Assembly (NCBI GenBank): GCA_958296125.1
Contig: OY282444.1
Span: 4,883,266 to 4,947,265, forward strand
Reading direction: 5' to 3'
DNA length: 64,000 bases
From: an uncultured Poribacteria bacterium
Lineage (GTDB): Bacteria; Poribacteria; WGA-4E; PCPOR2b
The first letter of the stretch is position 1, and every line of letters starts with the position of its first letter. This document shows positions 10,310 through 19,187 of the stretch, in pieces. The notes beneath the pieces were generated by a model. The model was not told where the DNA came from. It saw nothing but the letters and a program-made list of their open reading frames with translations, and did not search any database. A program made the translations under genes and the position numbers.

Positions 10310-10575
10310 AGTTAATGCGATTAATAGGTAAAGGCTTGACAAAATCGGAATTTCAGCTTGACGAGTAGCCCTAAATGTTGTTAAATAACGGATATATGGT
10401 GTATAATTATAGACAATACAATTTGTATATTGTGTAATATAGACACGTAACCCGATTTGCCACGTTGGTGAGAACGGGGAAATTAAGCCCTTATCTATCT
10501 AATCGCGTTTATTGATCGGTTTACGATATGCCGCTTATAGGCGGCTACCAACAACATTACCTAGGAGGTAATATA
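10310..10575 (+). promoter_or_regulatory. Structured leader of TonB receptor gene with SD-sequestering hairpin
   Basis: The 405-base gap 10171-10575 holds no gene. A TATAAT lies at 10403-10408, and an alternative TTGACG-17-TTAAAT pair lies at 10358-10386. A hairpin GCCGC-TTATAG-GCGGC lies at 10530-10545. A perfect 7-bp stem ATTACCT (10556-10562), loop AGG, AGGTAAT (10566-10572) contains the Shine-Dalgarno AGGAGG of the receptor. The ribosome site would therefore be closed when this stem forms. I found no cobalamin or other riboswitch consensus. Confidence 0.45.
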
Positions 10576-13500
10576 GTGAAACAACTGAACCAACACAGGG
10601 GCTTGTTATTAGCCTTAGTTGCTGTTTTGGGGGTCGCTGCGATGTCGGCGCAAGCTTCCACCTTGAATGTCACGGTGATAGATGCCCAAACCGGCGATAA
10701 ACTGAACGGTATTTCCATTACCGTCGTGTCCCAAGCCGGTGCTTCCACCGAAGGCGTTAGCGATGCAACCGGCGCGCTTGAAATCGCAGATCTATCTGCT
10801 GGTGTCTACACGATAGCCGCATCTGCCCCCGGTTATACCGATAAGGTTATGGCAAACGTTGAGCTGGTCGCTGATGGAGCCACATCGGTAGAAATTGCAC
10901 TCTCCTCAGAGATTATTCAACTTGAACAGGTTTCCGTTACGGCATCGCGCCGTCAAGAAAAGGTACTTGAAGCCCCGGCATCGGTTGCCCTTGTTACTGC
11001 TTCGCAAATCAGAGACCGTGTCTCATCAAATGTTACCGAACACTTAAAATCGGTGCGTGCGGTGGACATTGTGAATACTGGACTGGGCTCATCGCATGTT
11101 GTCGTCCGGGGCTTCAACAACGTTTTTTCGGGCTCACTGCTGACACTCGTTGACAATCGCATCGCTCGTGTTCCCTCTCTGCGTGTTAACGCCTACAACC
11201 TTATCCCGATCACAAACGAAGATATTGAACAGATTGAAGTCGTCTCAGGCCCCGGCTCGGCATTGTACGGTCCAAACAGTGCTGACGGTGTCATGCACAT
11301 CCTAACCCGCTCGCCATTCACTTCTCAAGGGACGACCGTCAGCATTGGCGGCGGCGAGCGGAGTGTACTCATGGGCTCGCTTCGACATGCCGGTGTTATC
11401 AATGAGACGATCGGCTATAAGTTTTTAGGGAGTTATCTTCAAGGAAATGATTGGGAAGAGGGGCGATCGGAGGAAGATCTCACAGGCGAAGGGGAACCGG
11501 AATTTGATATGTCCAAAGCGGGCGGCGAATTTCGCGTTGATTATCGTCCCAACGATGATTTGACGACGATCCTTGCCAGCGGTTTCACACAAACCACCAG
11601 CGTCGAACTGACTGGTGTCGGTGGGGCTCAAGCCAAAGCCTGGACTTACGGTTACGTCCAAGGCCGGCTCATTTACAAAGACTTCTTTGCACAAGCCTTT
11701 TGGAATCGTAGCGACGCTGCGGATACCTATCTCCTGCGAACCGGTCAACCAATCATCGACAATTCCGACCTGTATGTCGGGCAGATTCAACACGGTTACA
11801 GCCTTGGAGAGCGTCAACGCTTTACTTACGGTTTGGATCTGTTGCTGACCCGTCCCGATACGGAAGGGTCGATCAATGGACGCAATGAGGACAGTGACAA
11901 CATCAACGAGATAGGTGCGTATTTACAGTCAGAAACCAAAATTCTGCCACAGTTAAAGCTCATCGCTGCTGCACGGGTTGATGATCACAATCACCTCAGC
12001 GATCTTGTTTTTTCACCGCGTGCCGCGCTTGCCTTCCAACCAAACGACGACCATAACTTGAGACTCACCTATAACCGTGCCTTCAGCACCCCGGGCACCT
12101 CTAACCTGTTCCTTGACGTTCTGTCAGTCGAAGACGCGTTTGGAATAGGTGCAGGGTTTCAACCTATATTAGGCTTTAGTCCCAATATCGACGTGCGGGC
12201 ACAGGGTGCCGGCAGCGAAACGGGATTCACCTTCAAAAGAGATGAGGCTGGACGTCCACTGTTTCGCTCACCCTTCTCACCGGTGGTAGAGCGGCCAGCA
12301 GAGACTCACATTCCCCTCGATGACGCTGTTTTTACCAACGTCATGTGGAACATCGGGCGAGGTGCCGTCATGAGTGGAGTGCAGCCGGTTTTTGAAGAGG
12401 GTGTGAAGCAAACCTTGCAGCAGGCTTTCACTCCTCAGGCATTGCCACAGACTGTTGCAGGGCTGCCCCCGGAGAGGCTTCAGGGACTGGCAACACAAGT
12501 GATTTCAGGACTTCCACCACAAGTGCTTCAAGGGCTGCCACCGGAGCTAGCCCCATTGCTGCAACCGGGTGCAATTGCGGCATTGCCCCCCGCACAGCTT
12601 CAGCAGATAATACCACTAGTGTTTCAAGCATTGCCACCGCAAGTGGTACAAGACCTGGCAACCTCCCTTGCAGCCTCTACAGAGGAAGAAATCCTTAGTG
12701 GGTTTGCCAACCTCATCCCAGAGCAGGTAGATGGGGTAGAAACAGTCTTACGCTCGCTTAATCCAGAGACAAGAGAATTTGTCGATGTTGAAGATGTAAA
12801 GGACGTTGACCCACTTACGCCAACAATAACACAGACGTATGAATTCGGTTACAAAGGGATTCTCATGAACAAGTTAGCTTTTTCTGCCGATGTTTATCAC
12901 ACAAGAATTAAAGACTTCATCGGTCCCTTGGTCGTTGAAACCCCGAATGTGTTCTTGGACGCGGAGACGTTAGGTGCCTTCCTCGCAAAGCACCTCACCA
13001 CAGCGTTAAGCGATCCCAACAATGCTTCACTGAATCAGGCGTTGCTCGCGTTTGACGCTCCGGATCAGGGGGGTAACGGGAACGGTTCGGCTGTCGATGA
13101 GTTGACAACCTTGTTCGTGGCTGGCACCGAGAATAACGGGCCCGCTTTCATCCCCTTTGGCACGGTGACACCCGAACAAGCGGCAGATCCAAACGCGGTT
13201 ATGTTGACCTATCGTAACTATGGTGATATCTCGCTCAACGGGCTCGATTGCAGCTTGACCTATTACCTCAATCCGAATTGGACTTTCGGTGGGAATTATT
13301 CGTTCGTCACCCCGGACTTATTCGAGACCGATCTCAGGGACATTGCCCTGAACGCGCCTAAGAATAAGTTCGGGGCAAACGTTCAATATTTCAACACCAA
13401 TCTAGGATTGGGAGGAGGGGTCCGGATGAATTTTGTGGCGGGTTTCCCTGTGAATTCGGGGGTTTACATCGGTGATGTCGAATCGTATTACACGATTGAC

Positions 13501-13647
13501 TTGAACGCGGGTTATGACATACCGTTAGGTCCGAGGCCTCGTCTGTCGCTGACAGTACAAAATCTGCTGAATAACGTGTATCAGCCGTTTATTGGTGCCC
13601 CGGATATTGGTCGTTTGTCGATGGTGCGCTTGACGCAAACATTCTAA
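10576..13647 (+). CDS. TonB-dependent outer-membrane receptor with N-terminal carboxypeptidase-regulatory-like domain
   Basis: A 1023-residue receptor. GTG 10576 is chosen because AGGAGG lies 7 bases upstream and it is followed at once by a signal peptide (VKQLNQHRG, then 'LLLALVAVLGVAAMSAQA'). Residues about 28-110 form a carboxypeptidase-regulatory-like beta sandwich. A plug domain follows ('TASRRQEKVLEAPASVALV', then 'VVRGFNN', 'EVVSGPGSALYGPNSADGV'), and then a beta barrel ending in the aromatic 'VRLTQTF'. It would import a TonB-energised ligand, unknown here. An unusual proline/leucine/glutamine-rich insert sits in the barrel near residues 610-700. A strong terminator follows. Confidence 0.93.
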   Translation: MKQLNQHRGLLLALVAVLGVAAMSAQASTLNVTVIDAQTGDKLNGISITVVSQAGASTEGVSDATGALEIADLSAGVYTIAASAPGYTDKVMANVELVADGATSVEIALSSEIIQLEQVSVTASRRQEKVLEAPASVALVTASQIRDRVSSNVTEHLKSVRAVDIVNTGLGSSHVVVRGFNNVFSGSLLTLVDNRIARVPSLRVNAYNLIPITNEDIEQIEVVSGPGSALYGPNSADGVMHILTRSPFTSQGTTVSIGGGERSVLMGSLRHAGVINETIGYKFLGSYLQGNDWEEGRSEEDLTGEGEPEFDMSKAGGEFRVDYRPNDDLTTILASGFTQTTSVELTGVGGAQAKAWTYGYVQGRLIYKDFFAQAFWNRSDAADTYLLRTGQPIIDNSDLYVGQIQHGYSLGERQRFTYGLDLLLTRPDTEGSINGRNEDSDNINEIGAYLQSETKILPQLKLIAAARVDDHNHLSDLVFSPRAALAFQPNDDHNLRLTYNRAFSTPGTSNLFLDVLSVEDAFGIGAGFQPILGFSPNIDVRAQGAGSETGFTFKRDEAGRPLFRSPFSPVVERPAETHIPLDDAVFTNVMWNIGRGAVMSGVQPVFEEGVKQTLQQAFTPQALPQTVAGLPPERLQGLATQVISGLPPQVLQGLPPELAPLLQPGAIAALPPAQLQQIIPLVFQALPPQVVQDLATSLAASTEEEILSGFANLIPEQVDGVETVLRSLNPETREFVDVEDVKDVDPLTPTITQTYEFGYKGILMNKLAFSADVYHTRIKDFIGPLVVETPNVFLDAETLGAFLAKHLTTALSDPNNASLNQALLAFDAPDQGGNGNGSAVDELTTLFVAGTENNGPAFIPFGTVTPEQAADPNAVMLTYRNYGDISLNGLDCSLTYYLNPNWTFGGNYSFVTPDLFETDLRDIALNAPKNKFGANVQYFNTNLGLGGGVRMNFVAGFPVNSGVYIGDVESYYTIDLNAGYDIPLGPRPRLSLTVQNLLNNVYQPFIGAPDIGRLSMVRLTQTF
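12430..12670 (+). repeat. Degenerate LPP-x-x-LQ-x-L repeat inside the TonB receptor
   Basis: The encoded segment repeats short units such as GLPPERLQGL, GLPPQVLQGL, LPPELAPLL, ALPPAQLQQI and ALPPQVVQDL. They are spaced by about 8-25 residues and interrupt the barrel sequence. The DNA is only loosely repeated, so this is a protein-level repeat. It is likely an extended surface loop; a leucine-rich amphipathic stalk is an alternative. Confidence 0.6.
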
Positions 13648-13696
13648 TCAATCTGTATGTCTCACTCAAGTTACTATCTGTTGTAAATACTTCAAG

Positions 13697-13772
13697 AAAA
13701 CGCCTTGATATCACAACTCATCGGATTTCGGAGCAATCTGAGCGACGATGGTCGAATCAAGGCGTTTTTTTT
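13697..13772 (+). terminator. Bidirectional-looking terminator after TonB receptor
   Basis: AACGCCTTGAT (from 13699) pairs with ATCAAGGCGTT (to 13767) around a loop of about 46 bases and runs into eight T residues. It lies between convergent genes. On the minus strand only a short TTTTC tract follows, so it should act mainly on the receptor transcript. Confidence 0.75.
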
Positions 13773-13919
13773 ATCCCGGCTTCAGAGATTCCGGTCAAGT
13801 TGTAGGGCGACCCAGTAGGGGTAGGTCTCATCCTGATACACGAGTTCAAGGTTCACCTTCCGCTTAACATAGATGCCCCCTTTATACATTTTAGATGTTA
13901 TCGGGGTTCATAATACCGA

Positions 13920-14750
13920 CTAACTCACAACTGGAAATCCACTGCCAACGAGGGGTTCGCCATCATTGACCTCAATAATCGGGACCAGGCAGTGGTGCGA
14001 CGCTTGTGCTCTGTTGAAACAGACCCCTTGAGCGATGAAGATTATCACAAAGGCGCGACGTTGTCGATTCGTTGTGTTCTGTGGTGTTGCATGGAAGTTC
14101 AGACAGTGGTGAAACATACATTCACCGGTCGAAAGTTCCACAGGCACGCCGAAACTGGCGTGACGTTCCTCCATTTTGACTCGCTCAGTCTTGAGGGTCG
14201 GATCTTTGGCTAAGGCCGCTAACTCTTTCTTTTTTGCTTCGGGAGCGAAGCACGGGTCTCGGTGGCTGCCCGGAACCACGTGCATACAACCATTCTCCAC
14301 AGTGGCATCATCAAGAGCAATCCAACAGCTAAGGATGCTCGGCTCAGAGAGGGGCCAGCCGTAAAAGTCTTGGTGAAACCTGAAATGACCGTTATCTTTT
14401 GGGGGTTTGGAGATGATGTGATCATGCCACAGACGGACCTCCGGTGTCTTCAAAAGCGTCTTAGCGATTCCAGTAATCAACGGGTGTCGCACCGTTTTTT
14501 CGTAGTCCCTATCTCGCTTCCACATGTTAACATATTGAGTAAGGACCCGGGGCTCGTCTTGAGTTTCTTTGATTGTGCGGCGGTGCCCTACGCTGAACTC
14601 GACGGATGAATCATCGCCTCCTTCTAATTCAATATTAACAACCCGATCCAATCCCTCAATAAGTGCTTCGACTTCGCTGGGTTCTAAAACTTTTCCATAT
14701 CTGAGGTAACCATTCTTATCGAAAAATTTTGCTTGTTCTTCGGTAACCAT
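13920..14750 (-). CDS. Phytanoyl-CoA dioxygenase (PhyH) family protein
   Basis: A 276-residue Fe(II)/2-oxoglutarate oxygenase of the PhyH family. The facial triad is visible as 'FRFHQDFYGW' (H-x-D) and the distal His in 'LNFHATPQN', with 'VVPGSHRDP' between and an Arg-rich strand 'NRQRRAF' for 2-oxoglutarate. The substrate is unknown; the family hydroxylates lipids, amino acids and natural products. GGAGG abuts an in-frame ATG at 14756 but lies 6 bases before ATG 14750, so the latter is the probable start. It converges on the TonB receptor gene. A second PhyH gene lies at 17320. Confidence 0.88.
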   Translation of the reverse strand: MVTEEQAKFFDKNGYLRYGKVLEPSEVEALIEGLDRVVNIELEGGDDSSVEFSVGHRRTIKETQDEPRVLTQYVNMWKRDRDYEKTVRHPLITGIAKTLLKTPEVRLWHDHIISKPPKDNGHFRFHQDFYGWPLSEPSILSCWIALDDATVENGCMHVVPGSHRDPCFAPEAKKKELAALAKDPTLKTERVKMEERHASFGVPVELSTGECMFHHCLNFHATPQNTTNRQRRAFVIIFIAQGVCFNRAQASHHCLVPIIEVNDGEPLVGSGFPVVS

Positions 14751-14927
14751 TTTCATCCTCCGCTGCCTATTCGCTTCGCTTTCGCATCTGACAAATTTCG
14801 GTTGCTGATGCTTGGTTTATCAACTACTAGGACGCATTGACATTTATGTGAGGCGTGTCCGTAAATTCAAGGTGCTGTAACCTACTCTATAAATGGCAAC
14901 TTACGTTATATTATGGAATATTACGGA

Positions 14928-15788
14928 TCAGTCGGATGAGACCCTGTAAAATTGAACCGCGTTGTCGTGGAACAGCTTTCTCAACTCATCATCCGAACAA
15001 CCGCTGACCGCCCCCTCCAAGGTTTCGACCCATCTCGGATATTCGGTCGCCTGCGCTGCGACGGGCCAATCACTGCCATAGATCGTGCGGTCAAAACCGA
15101 AACACTCAATGACATGGTCTATGTAGGGCTTCAAATCTTCTGGTGTCCATTTTTCAAAATCGGCTTCGGTCACGAGCCCAGAGACCTTACAAAAAACGTT
15201 GGGGAATTCCGATAATTCTTTAATCTCGCGTTTCCACGGCTGAAAGAGCTGATCCTTGATGTTCGGCTTGCCGATATGGTCTAGTATAAACTGGATATTC
15301 GGACACTGCCTGACAAACTGAATGGTATTGGCAAGGTGCGGGTGGTAAATGCAGATGTCAAAGCTCAACCCGAATTCCTCAAGCGATTGGACACCCCTGA
15401 TGAAATCGGGCTGCACACAGAATTCGAGGCTTTCCGATTGAATTAGACGACGGATCCCTTTAACCAACGGAATTTCAGCCAGTTGCTCAAGATGTGCTCT
15501 CACACGACTCCCTGTCTCAAGCGGTGCACCTGCCACTATCCCCCGGATTCTTGGGTCTTCTTTCGACAGTGATGTGATCCACTCTGCCTCTTTCAAGTTA
15601 TCATCGGGATGGGGATCGCATTGCACAAAAATCATCGTTTCAACATCGATAGCCCCGCAAGCGTTTCGATAGTCCTCTAAGAGATAGGATTTGTTCAGAA
15701 ATGGGGTATCTTCAAGCCACGGATAGCGCAGAACGCTTAGATCCCAGAGATGAATGTGTGTATCGACGATTGGAAAATCTGCCATCAT
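14928..15788 (-). CDS. Amidohydrolase 2 family metal-dependent hydrolase
   Basis: A 286-residue TIM-barrel hydrolase. 'VDTHIHLWDL' at the N-terminus gives the H-x-H metal site, 'LDHIGKP' a further metal or active-site His, and 'YGSDWPV' the C-terminal catalytic Asp. This arrangement matches the amidohydrolase-2 group that includes lactonases for sugar acids (fuconolactonase-like). The start ATG at 15788 is preceded by AAGGAG 5 bases upstream; a longer frame to 15845 lacks a ribosome site. Substrate assignment to a sugar lactone is an inference from family and from the catabolic genes elsewhere in the window. Confidence 0.88.
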   Translation of the reverse strand: MMADFPIVDTHIHLWDLSVLRYPWLEDTPFLNKSYLLEDYRNACGAIDVETMIFVQCDPHPDDNLKEAEWITSLSKEDPRIRGIVAGAPLETGSRVRAHLEQLAEIPLVKGIRRLIQSESLEFCVQPDFIRGVQSLEEFGLSFDICIYHPHLANTIQFVRQCPNIQFILDHIGKPNIKDQLFQPWKREIKELSEFPNVFCKVSGLVTEADFEKWTPEDLKPYIDHVIECFGFDRTIYGSDWPVAAQATEYPRWVETLEGAVSGCSDDELRKLFHDNAVQFYRVSSD

Positions 15789-16046
15789 GTTACTCCTTAC
15801 TTGGTTTGAGGGGTGGACATAAATAGATGCCCCGGTCGTATTCACGCAATTTGGGGTAAGCGTCAGAGGTTGGGGCTTTTGTATATTTGGATTGCTGAAG
15901 GCACAACAGCACGGTGGTTGCTTCGTTTAGTTATCCGTGTTTTCCGCGTCATCTGCTAAACCTGTGATTCAGACAATAATTATGCACGGCCTTCAGTTAA
16001 AAAAAATTGTAGCACATTTGACAAAAAAGACAACAGAAATTTTCGG

Positions 16047-16075
16047 TTGACAAGCCGCTCCACTGGTGCTATTAT
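16047..16075 (+). promoter_or_regulatory. Sigma70-type promoter before the 16136 operon
   Basis: TTGACA (16047-16052), a 17-base spacer and TATTAT (16070-16075), with TG one base before the -10 giving an extended -10. It lies 60 bases ahead of the first start codon. The rest of the gap 15789-16135 holds no gene that I can support. Confidence 0.65.
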
Positions 16076-16135
16076 GTCGCAGAGACTATCTTGATTTTGC
16101 GAGCACCCGATTGTTGACGGTAGGGAGGGAAAAAG

Positions 16136-16552
16136 ATGGCAAAAAATTTGACAGGTTCGCTTCAGGGGGCATTGCACAAGCGAATGCCGCTTATCACCAA
16201 AGTGCTCGCGGTTCTCCTCATTCTGATGTTTATCCTCTTTTTTTTACAGTGGTATTTGATAACAAAATTATTCAATTTTGCTGCGGGGCTCATGAAGAGC
16301 CAACTGATACAGCAAGCACCTGACGGTGTGGATACGGAAGCAATCAGGGCGACATTCGATCGAGTGGAACAAACGATGCGGACCATGCCGCTGAGTTATC
16401 TGCGGGGACAGATTCACCTGAGGAAAGTCAAAATTGCGATAGATTATGCGTCAAAAGCGACCGAGGATGGGATGTGGAGTGCAGAGGAGATTAATACGCT
16501 GCTGAAAATGACGGATGCGACTGTCGGATTCAAAGGGAAGGAAAAAAAGTAA
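16136..16552 (+). CDS. Small single-helix membrane protein, unknown function
   Basis: A 138-residue protein with a basic N-terminus, one strong helix at about residues 19-43 ('KVLAVLLILMFILFFLQW') and a soluble, charged C-terminal part with a probable helical region. I do not recognise a family. It is the first gene after a good promoter and is followed 3 bases later by a methyltransferase gene, so the two are surely cotranscribed. The predicted topology is N-terminus in the cytoplasm, with the bulk outside or in the periplasm. No catalytic motif is visible. Confidence 0.7.
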   Translation: MAKNLTGSLQGALHKRMPLITKVLAVLLILMFILFFLQWYLITKLFNFAAGLMKSQLIQQAPDGVDTEAIRATFDRVEQTMRTMPLSYLRGQIHLRKVKIAIDYASKATEDGMWSAEEINTLLKMTDATVGFKGKEKK

Positions 16553-16555
16553 CGG

Positions 16556-17317
16556 ATGAAGGAATTAACAGACCCTTACGAGAAATTTGCATATCCCTAC
16601 GACCGCATGATGGCTAATGTTAATTATGTCCGCTGGGCGAGCTACATTGAGGAACTGTTCAAACACTATAAATCTGAGCCGCGAAAAATTTTGGAGATTG
16701 CCTGCGGCACAGGGGCATTGACAGTGCTCATGGAGGAGCGGGGCTACGAAATGTGTGGACTGGACCGCGCAGAGGGAATGCTAACGGTTGCACGCCAAAA
16801 GGCGAAGGAGCATCGGCTAGCTATCCCATTTATTCGCGGGGACATGCGCGATTTCGACCTGCAGCAGCGGTTTGATGCCGTGCTTTGCATCTACGATAGC
16901 ATCAACTATGCCGTTAATGCAGCCGAACTTGAGGCGGTTTTCCGGACGGTCTCAAAGCATTTGGATCCGTCTGGACTGTTTATCTTTGATGTCACCACTG
17001 AGCGGAATATCGTTCAGCACTTCCATGGGCAGACATTTGCAGAGAACCACCCTGACTACTCCTATATGTGGAAAAACCTCTACACCTACCACGATAAGAT
17101 TTGCCGCACATCACTCACTTTTTTCCTGCGTGAGGGGGAGCTATTTCGCCGTTTTGAAGAGGTTCACGTCCAGAAGATGTTCGATGTCAGCACCGTCAAA
17201 AAGTTGCTGAAGCAGACGGGATACAAAATGCTCAGTGCTTATGATATATACACTTTTAGCCGCTGGAATCGACACTCGGATCGGATTAATTTTACCGCAC
17301 GTAAGGAGGAGGCATAA
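16556..17317 (+). CDS. Class I SAM-dependent methyltransferase
   Basis: A 253-residue methyltransferase with a Rossmann core. Motif I is 'ILEIACGTGAL' near residue 43, motif II 'MCGLDRAEGML', then 'FIRGDMRDFDL' and 'FDAVLCIYDSINY' (motif IV). The family methylates small molecules or proteins; the acceptor cannot be read here. It sits in an operon between a small membrane protein and a PhyH oxygenase gene (2 bases downstream), so the three products may act on one metabolite. The N-terminal 'YDRMM' is common in the methyltransferase-25 group. Confidence 0.9.
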   Translation: MKELTDPYEKFAYPYDRMMANVNYVRWASYIEELFKHYKSEPRKILEIACGTGALTVLMEERGYEMCGLDRAEGMLTVARQKAKEHRLAIPFIRGDMRDFDLQQRFDAVLCIYDSINYAVNAAELEAVFRTVSKHLDPSGLFIFDVTTERNIVQHFHGQTFAENHPDYSYMWKNLYTYHDKICRTSLTFFLREGELFRRFEEVHVQKMFDVSTVKKLLKQTGYKMLSAYDIYTFSRWNRHSDRINFTARKEEA

Positions 17318-17319
17318 GG

Positions 17320-18135
17320 ATGACCGATGAGAAGGCAGCCATGACCCTCGAATCAGCGTTGTCAAACTTAGAGATCAATGGTTGGTGCGTGGTTGAGGGC
17401 ATCATCCCCGAAGATAAGGTGGATGCGATACGCCAAAGCGTCGAGCTAACGGTCGAGGCACATGGAACTTACACCGGTGTCAAAGGGGTAGGGACTCGGA
17501 AAGGCTTGCTTGCCTTCAATCAATCATTTGCCCCTTACCTTGCCGACAAGCGCGTGTTGGGAATTGCAGAAGCGTTATTCGGACCTCATGTGCGTATCTC
17601 TTTTACAACGGCACATATCAACTACCCGGAAAATGTGCGTGGCGCGCTACACGCAGATTGGCCCTTCAATCAACATAACGCTGGACATATACCTGCCCCC
17701 TATCCCGATGCGGTTATGCACCTGACCACATTGTGGATGCTCTCCCCATTTACGCATGAAACCGGCGGCACACTGGTTGTGCCGGGCAGCCACCGGTCCC
17801 CAAACAATCCCTCAGGAGACAACGGCGTTAATCCACTGAAACCTTACCCCACCGAGATGCAGGCAACAGGGGCTGCGGGCAGCGTCTTGATACTTGACAG
17901 CCGGACATGGCATGCAACTGCGCCGAACAAAACCGATCAGCCGCGCGTCGGGATGGCGGTCCGCTATGCGCCGTGGTGGCTGAATCTTGACGTATTGATG
18001 CCAGGGTCGGATGAGCGCGCTCGAATCGTGGACGAAACCGGTGGGAATGAGAATGAGGTTACTTCTATTTCCCCGGCAATTTACGAAGCACTCCCAGAGA
18101 ATGTCAAACCGCTCTATCGGCATTGGGTGAGGTAG
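17320..18135 (+). CDS. Phytanoyl-CoA dioxygenase (PhyH) family protein
   Basis: A 271-residue Fe(II)/2-oxoglutarate oxygenase. The H-x-D is in 'LHADWPFNQ', the distal His in 'RTWHATAPN', with 'LVVPGSHRSP' before it and 'RVGMAVRYAPWW' supplying the 2-oxoglutarate Arg. AAGGAGGAGG precedes ATG 17320. The gene follows the methyltransferase gene after two bases and is the last of a three-gene operon. It is only distantly similar to the 13920 PhyH protein, so this is not a recent duplication. The substrate is unknown. Confidence 0.9.
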   Translation: MTDEKAAMTLESALSNLEINGWCVVEGIIPEDKVDAIRQSVELTVEAHGTYTGVKGVGTRKGLLAFNQSFAPYLADKRVLGIAEALFGPHVRISFTTAHINYPENVRGALHADWPFNQHNAGHIPAPYPDAVMHLTTLWMLSPFTHETGGTLVVPGSHRSPNNPSGDNGVNPLKPYPTEMQATGAAGSVLILDSRTWHATAPNKTDQPRVGMAVRYAPWWLNLDVLMPGSDERARIVDETGGNENEVTSISPAIYEALPENVKPLYRHWVR

Positions 18136-18150
18136 CAACGTCGGGAAGCT

Positions 18151-18498
18151 TCACTCCGTGTTAAGAGCTTCTATTGCCTCATCTTCGCTCTCAAAGGGTT
18201 CAAATTGCTCGACCAGCCTGCTCCGAATCATGAGGTTCTGGATGTTCGTACCGACGTTGACGAGTGCAACCAATCCCCCTTTTTGTTCGACAGATACGTA
18301 TGCCCCCGTTAAGGCACCGAGTCCCGAACTTCCCATGATTGTGACACCAGCAAAGTCGACCAAGAATTTGGGAGTTCCTGTGAAACTGGCAATCTGTTCA
18401 TCAAATGCCCTTTTGAATTCAAGGGCAACGGGCCCAAAAATCTTACCGCTTAGTTCCAAAATGACAACACCTTCTCGATGGCGGACATGAACTGCCAT
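18151..18498 (-). CDS. STAS-domain anti-anti-sigma factor-like protein
   Basis: A 115-residue single-domain STAS protein. Strand 1 is 'GVVILELSGKI' and the phosphorylation loop is 'VTIMGSSGLGAL', with the Ser pair where SpoIIAA-type proteins are phosphorylated. It probably binds an anti-sigma/kinase partner that is not encoded here. AGGAGAG sits about 5 bases before the start. Twenty-two bases of this gene (18452-18473) recur at 19133-19154, directly against the second copy of a neighbouring duplicated gene, which suggests that the STAS gene was part of the duplicated unit. Confidence 0.88.
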   Translation of the reverse strand: MAVHVRHREGVVILELSGKIFGPVALEFKRAFDEQIASFTGTPKFLVDFAGVTIMGSSGLGALTGAYVSVEQKGGLVALVNVGTNIQNLMIRSRLVEQFEPFESEDEAIEALNTE

Positions 18499-18652
18499 AA
18501 ATCTCTCCTAATATGGCACGAGTTGTATTAGCTATGAGTAACTCCGCATAAGGGCCGGGAGGCATAGCTTTTTTGTGAGGCTTCTGCGGCCGGCAACCCG
18601 GGCGTAGAAGATATACTGCTGATATTCTGAAGACAGGGCACACACGCTGTGG

Positions 18653-19087
18653 CTATTCGCTGATACTGGCGCGTAGCAGGTGAGCACCCATCGCCCCGCT
18701 CAATAACGGGTGTAAAGCGTTAAAGATAATCCATACCAGCGATCGGACATCGGCACTGATGACGGTAAAACCTTTCCCGACATCGCTGATACCGAACCAA
18801 TTCCAGAAGAAGAATATAGCTACAGACAGGAATCCGTAGAACAGCGTGTTGGCAGCCAAGAACTCTTGGACGCTCGAACTCGTGCCGGCGCGGCTCATAC
18901 GAATATAACCGAATATCAACCCCAGTACTATCGAAATGGCAGCGAGCGGGTTAATCCAGTTCCACGCGCTGCTGTACGGACTCTCTGCGCTGGAAGTGTG
19001 GTAAATTGGCTCAATGACTGTCTGGATAGCGACTATTGCCGCAATAACGATCAGCACAACGCCTATGACTCGCTTTAAGGCTTCCAT
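18653..19087 (-). CDS. Four-helix membrane protein, duplicate copy 1
   Basis: A 144-residue protein with four hydrophobic helices: 'VIGVVLIVIAAIVAIQTV', 'PLAAISIVLGLIFGYI', 'LFYGFLSVAIFFFWNWFG' and 'LVWIIFNALHPLLSGAMG'. The short loops are mostly polar. I recognise no family or catalytic residue. AAGGAG lies 9 bases upstream of the ATG. Copy 2 at 19188 differs at about nine residues, mostly conservative, so both copies appear to be maintained as coding genes. Function unknown. Confidence 0.75.
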   Translation of the reverse strand: MEALKRVIGVVLIVIAAIVAIQTVIEPIYHTSSAESPYSSAWNWINPLAAISIVLGLIFGYIRMSRAGTSSSVQEFLAANTLFYGFLSVAIFFFWNWFGISDVGKGFTVISADVRSLVWIIFNALHPLLSGAMGAHLLRASISE

Positions 19088-19187
19088 GAAGATTTTCTCC
19101 TTTTCCCTTAATTGGGAATATCATTCCATCTCAGTTCCAAAATGACAACACCTTTGACATTCTGAAGACAAGGCGCAAACGCTGTGG

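Noticed and set aside
10310-10575. Cobalamin or c-di-GMP riboswitch before the TonB receptor
   Set aside because: None of the conserved core blocks of these riboswitches was found; only hairpins are visible.
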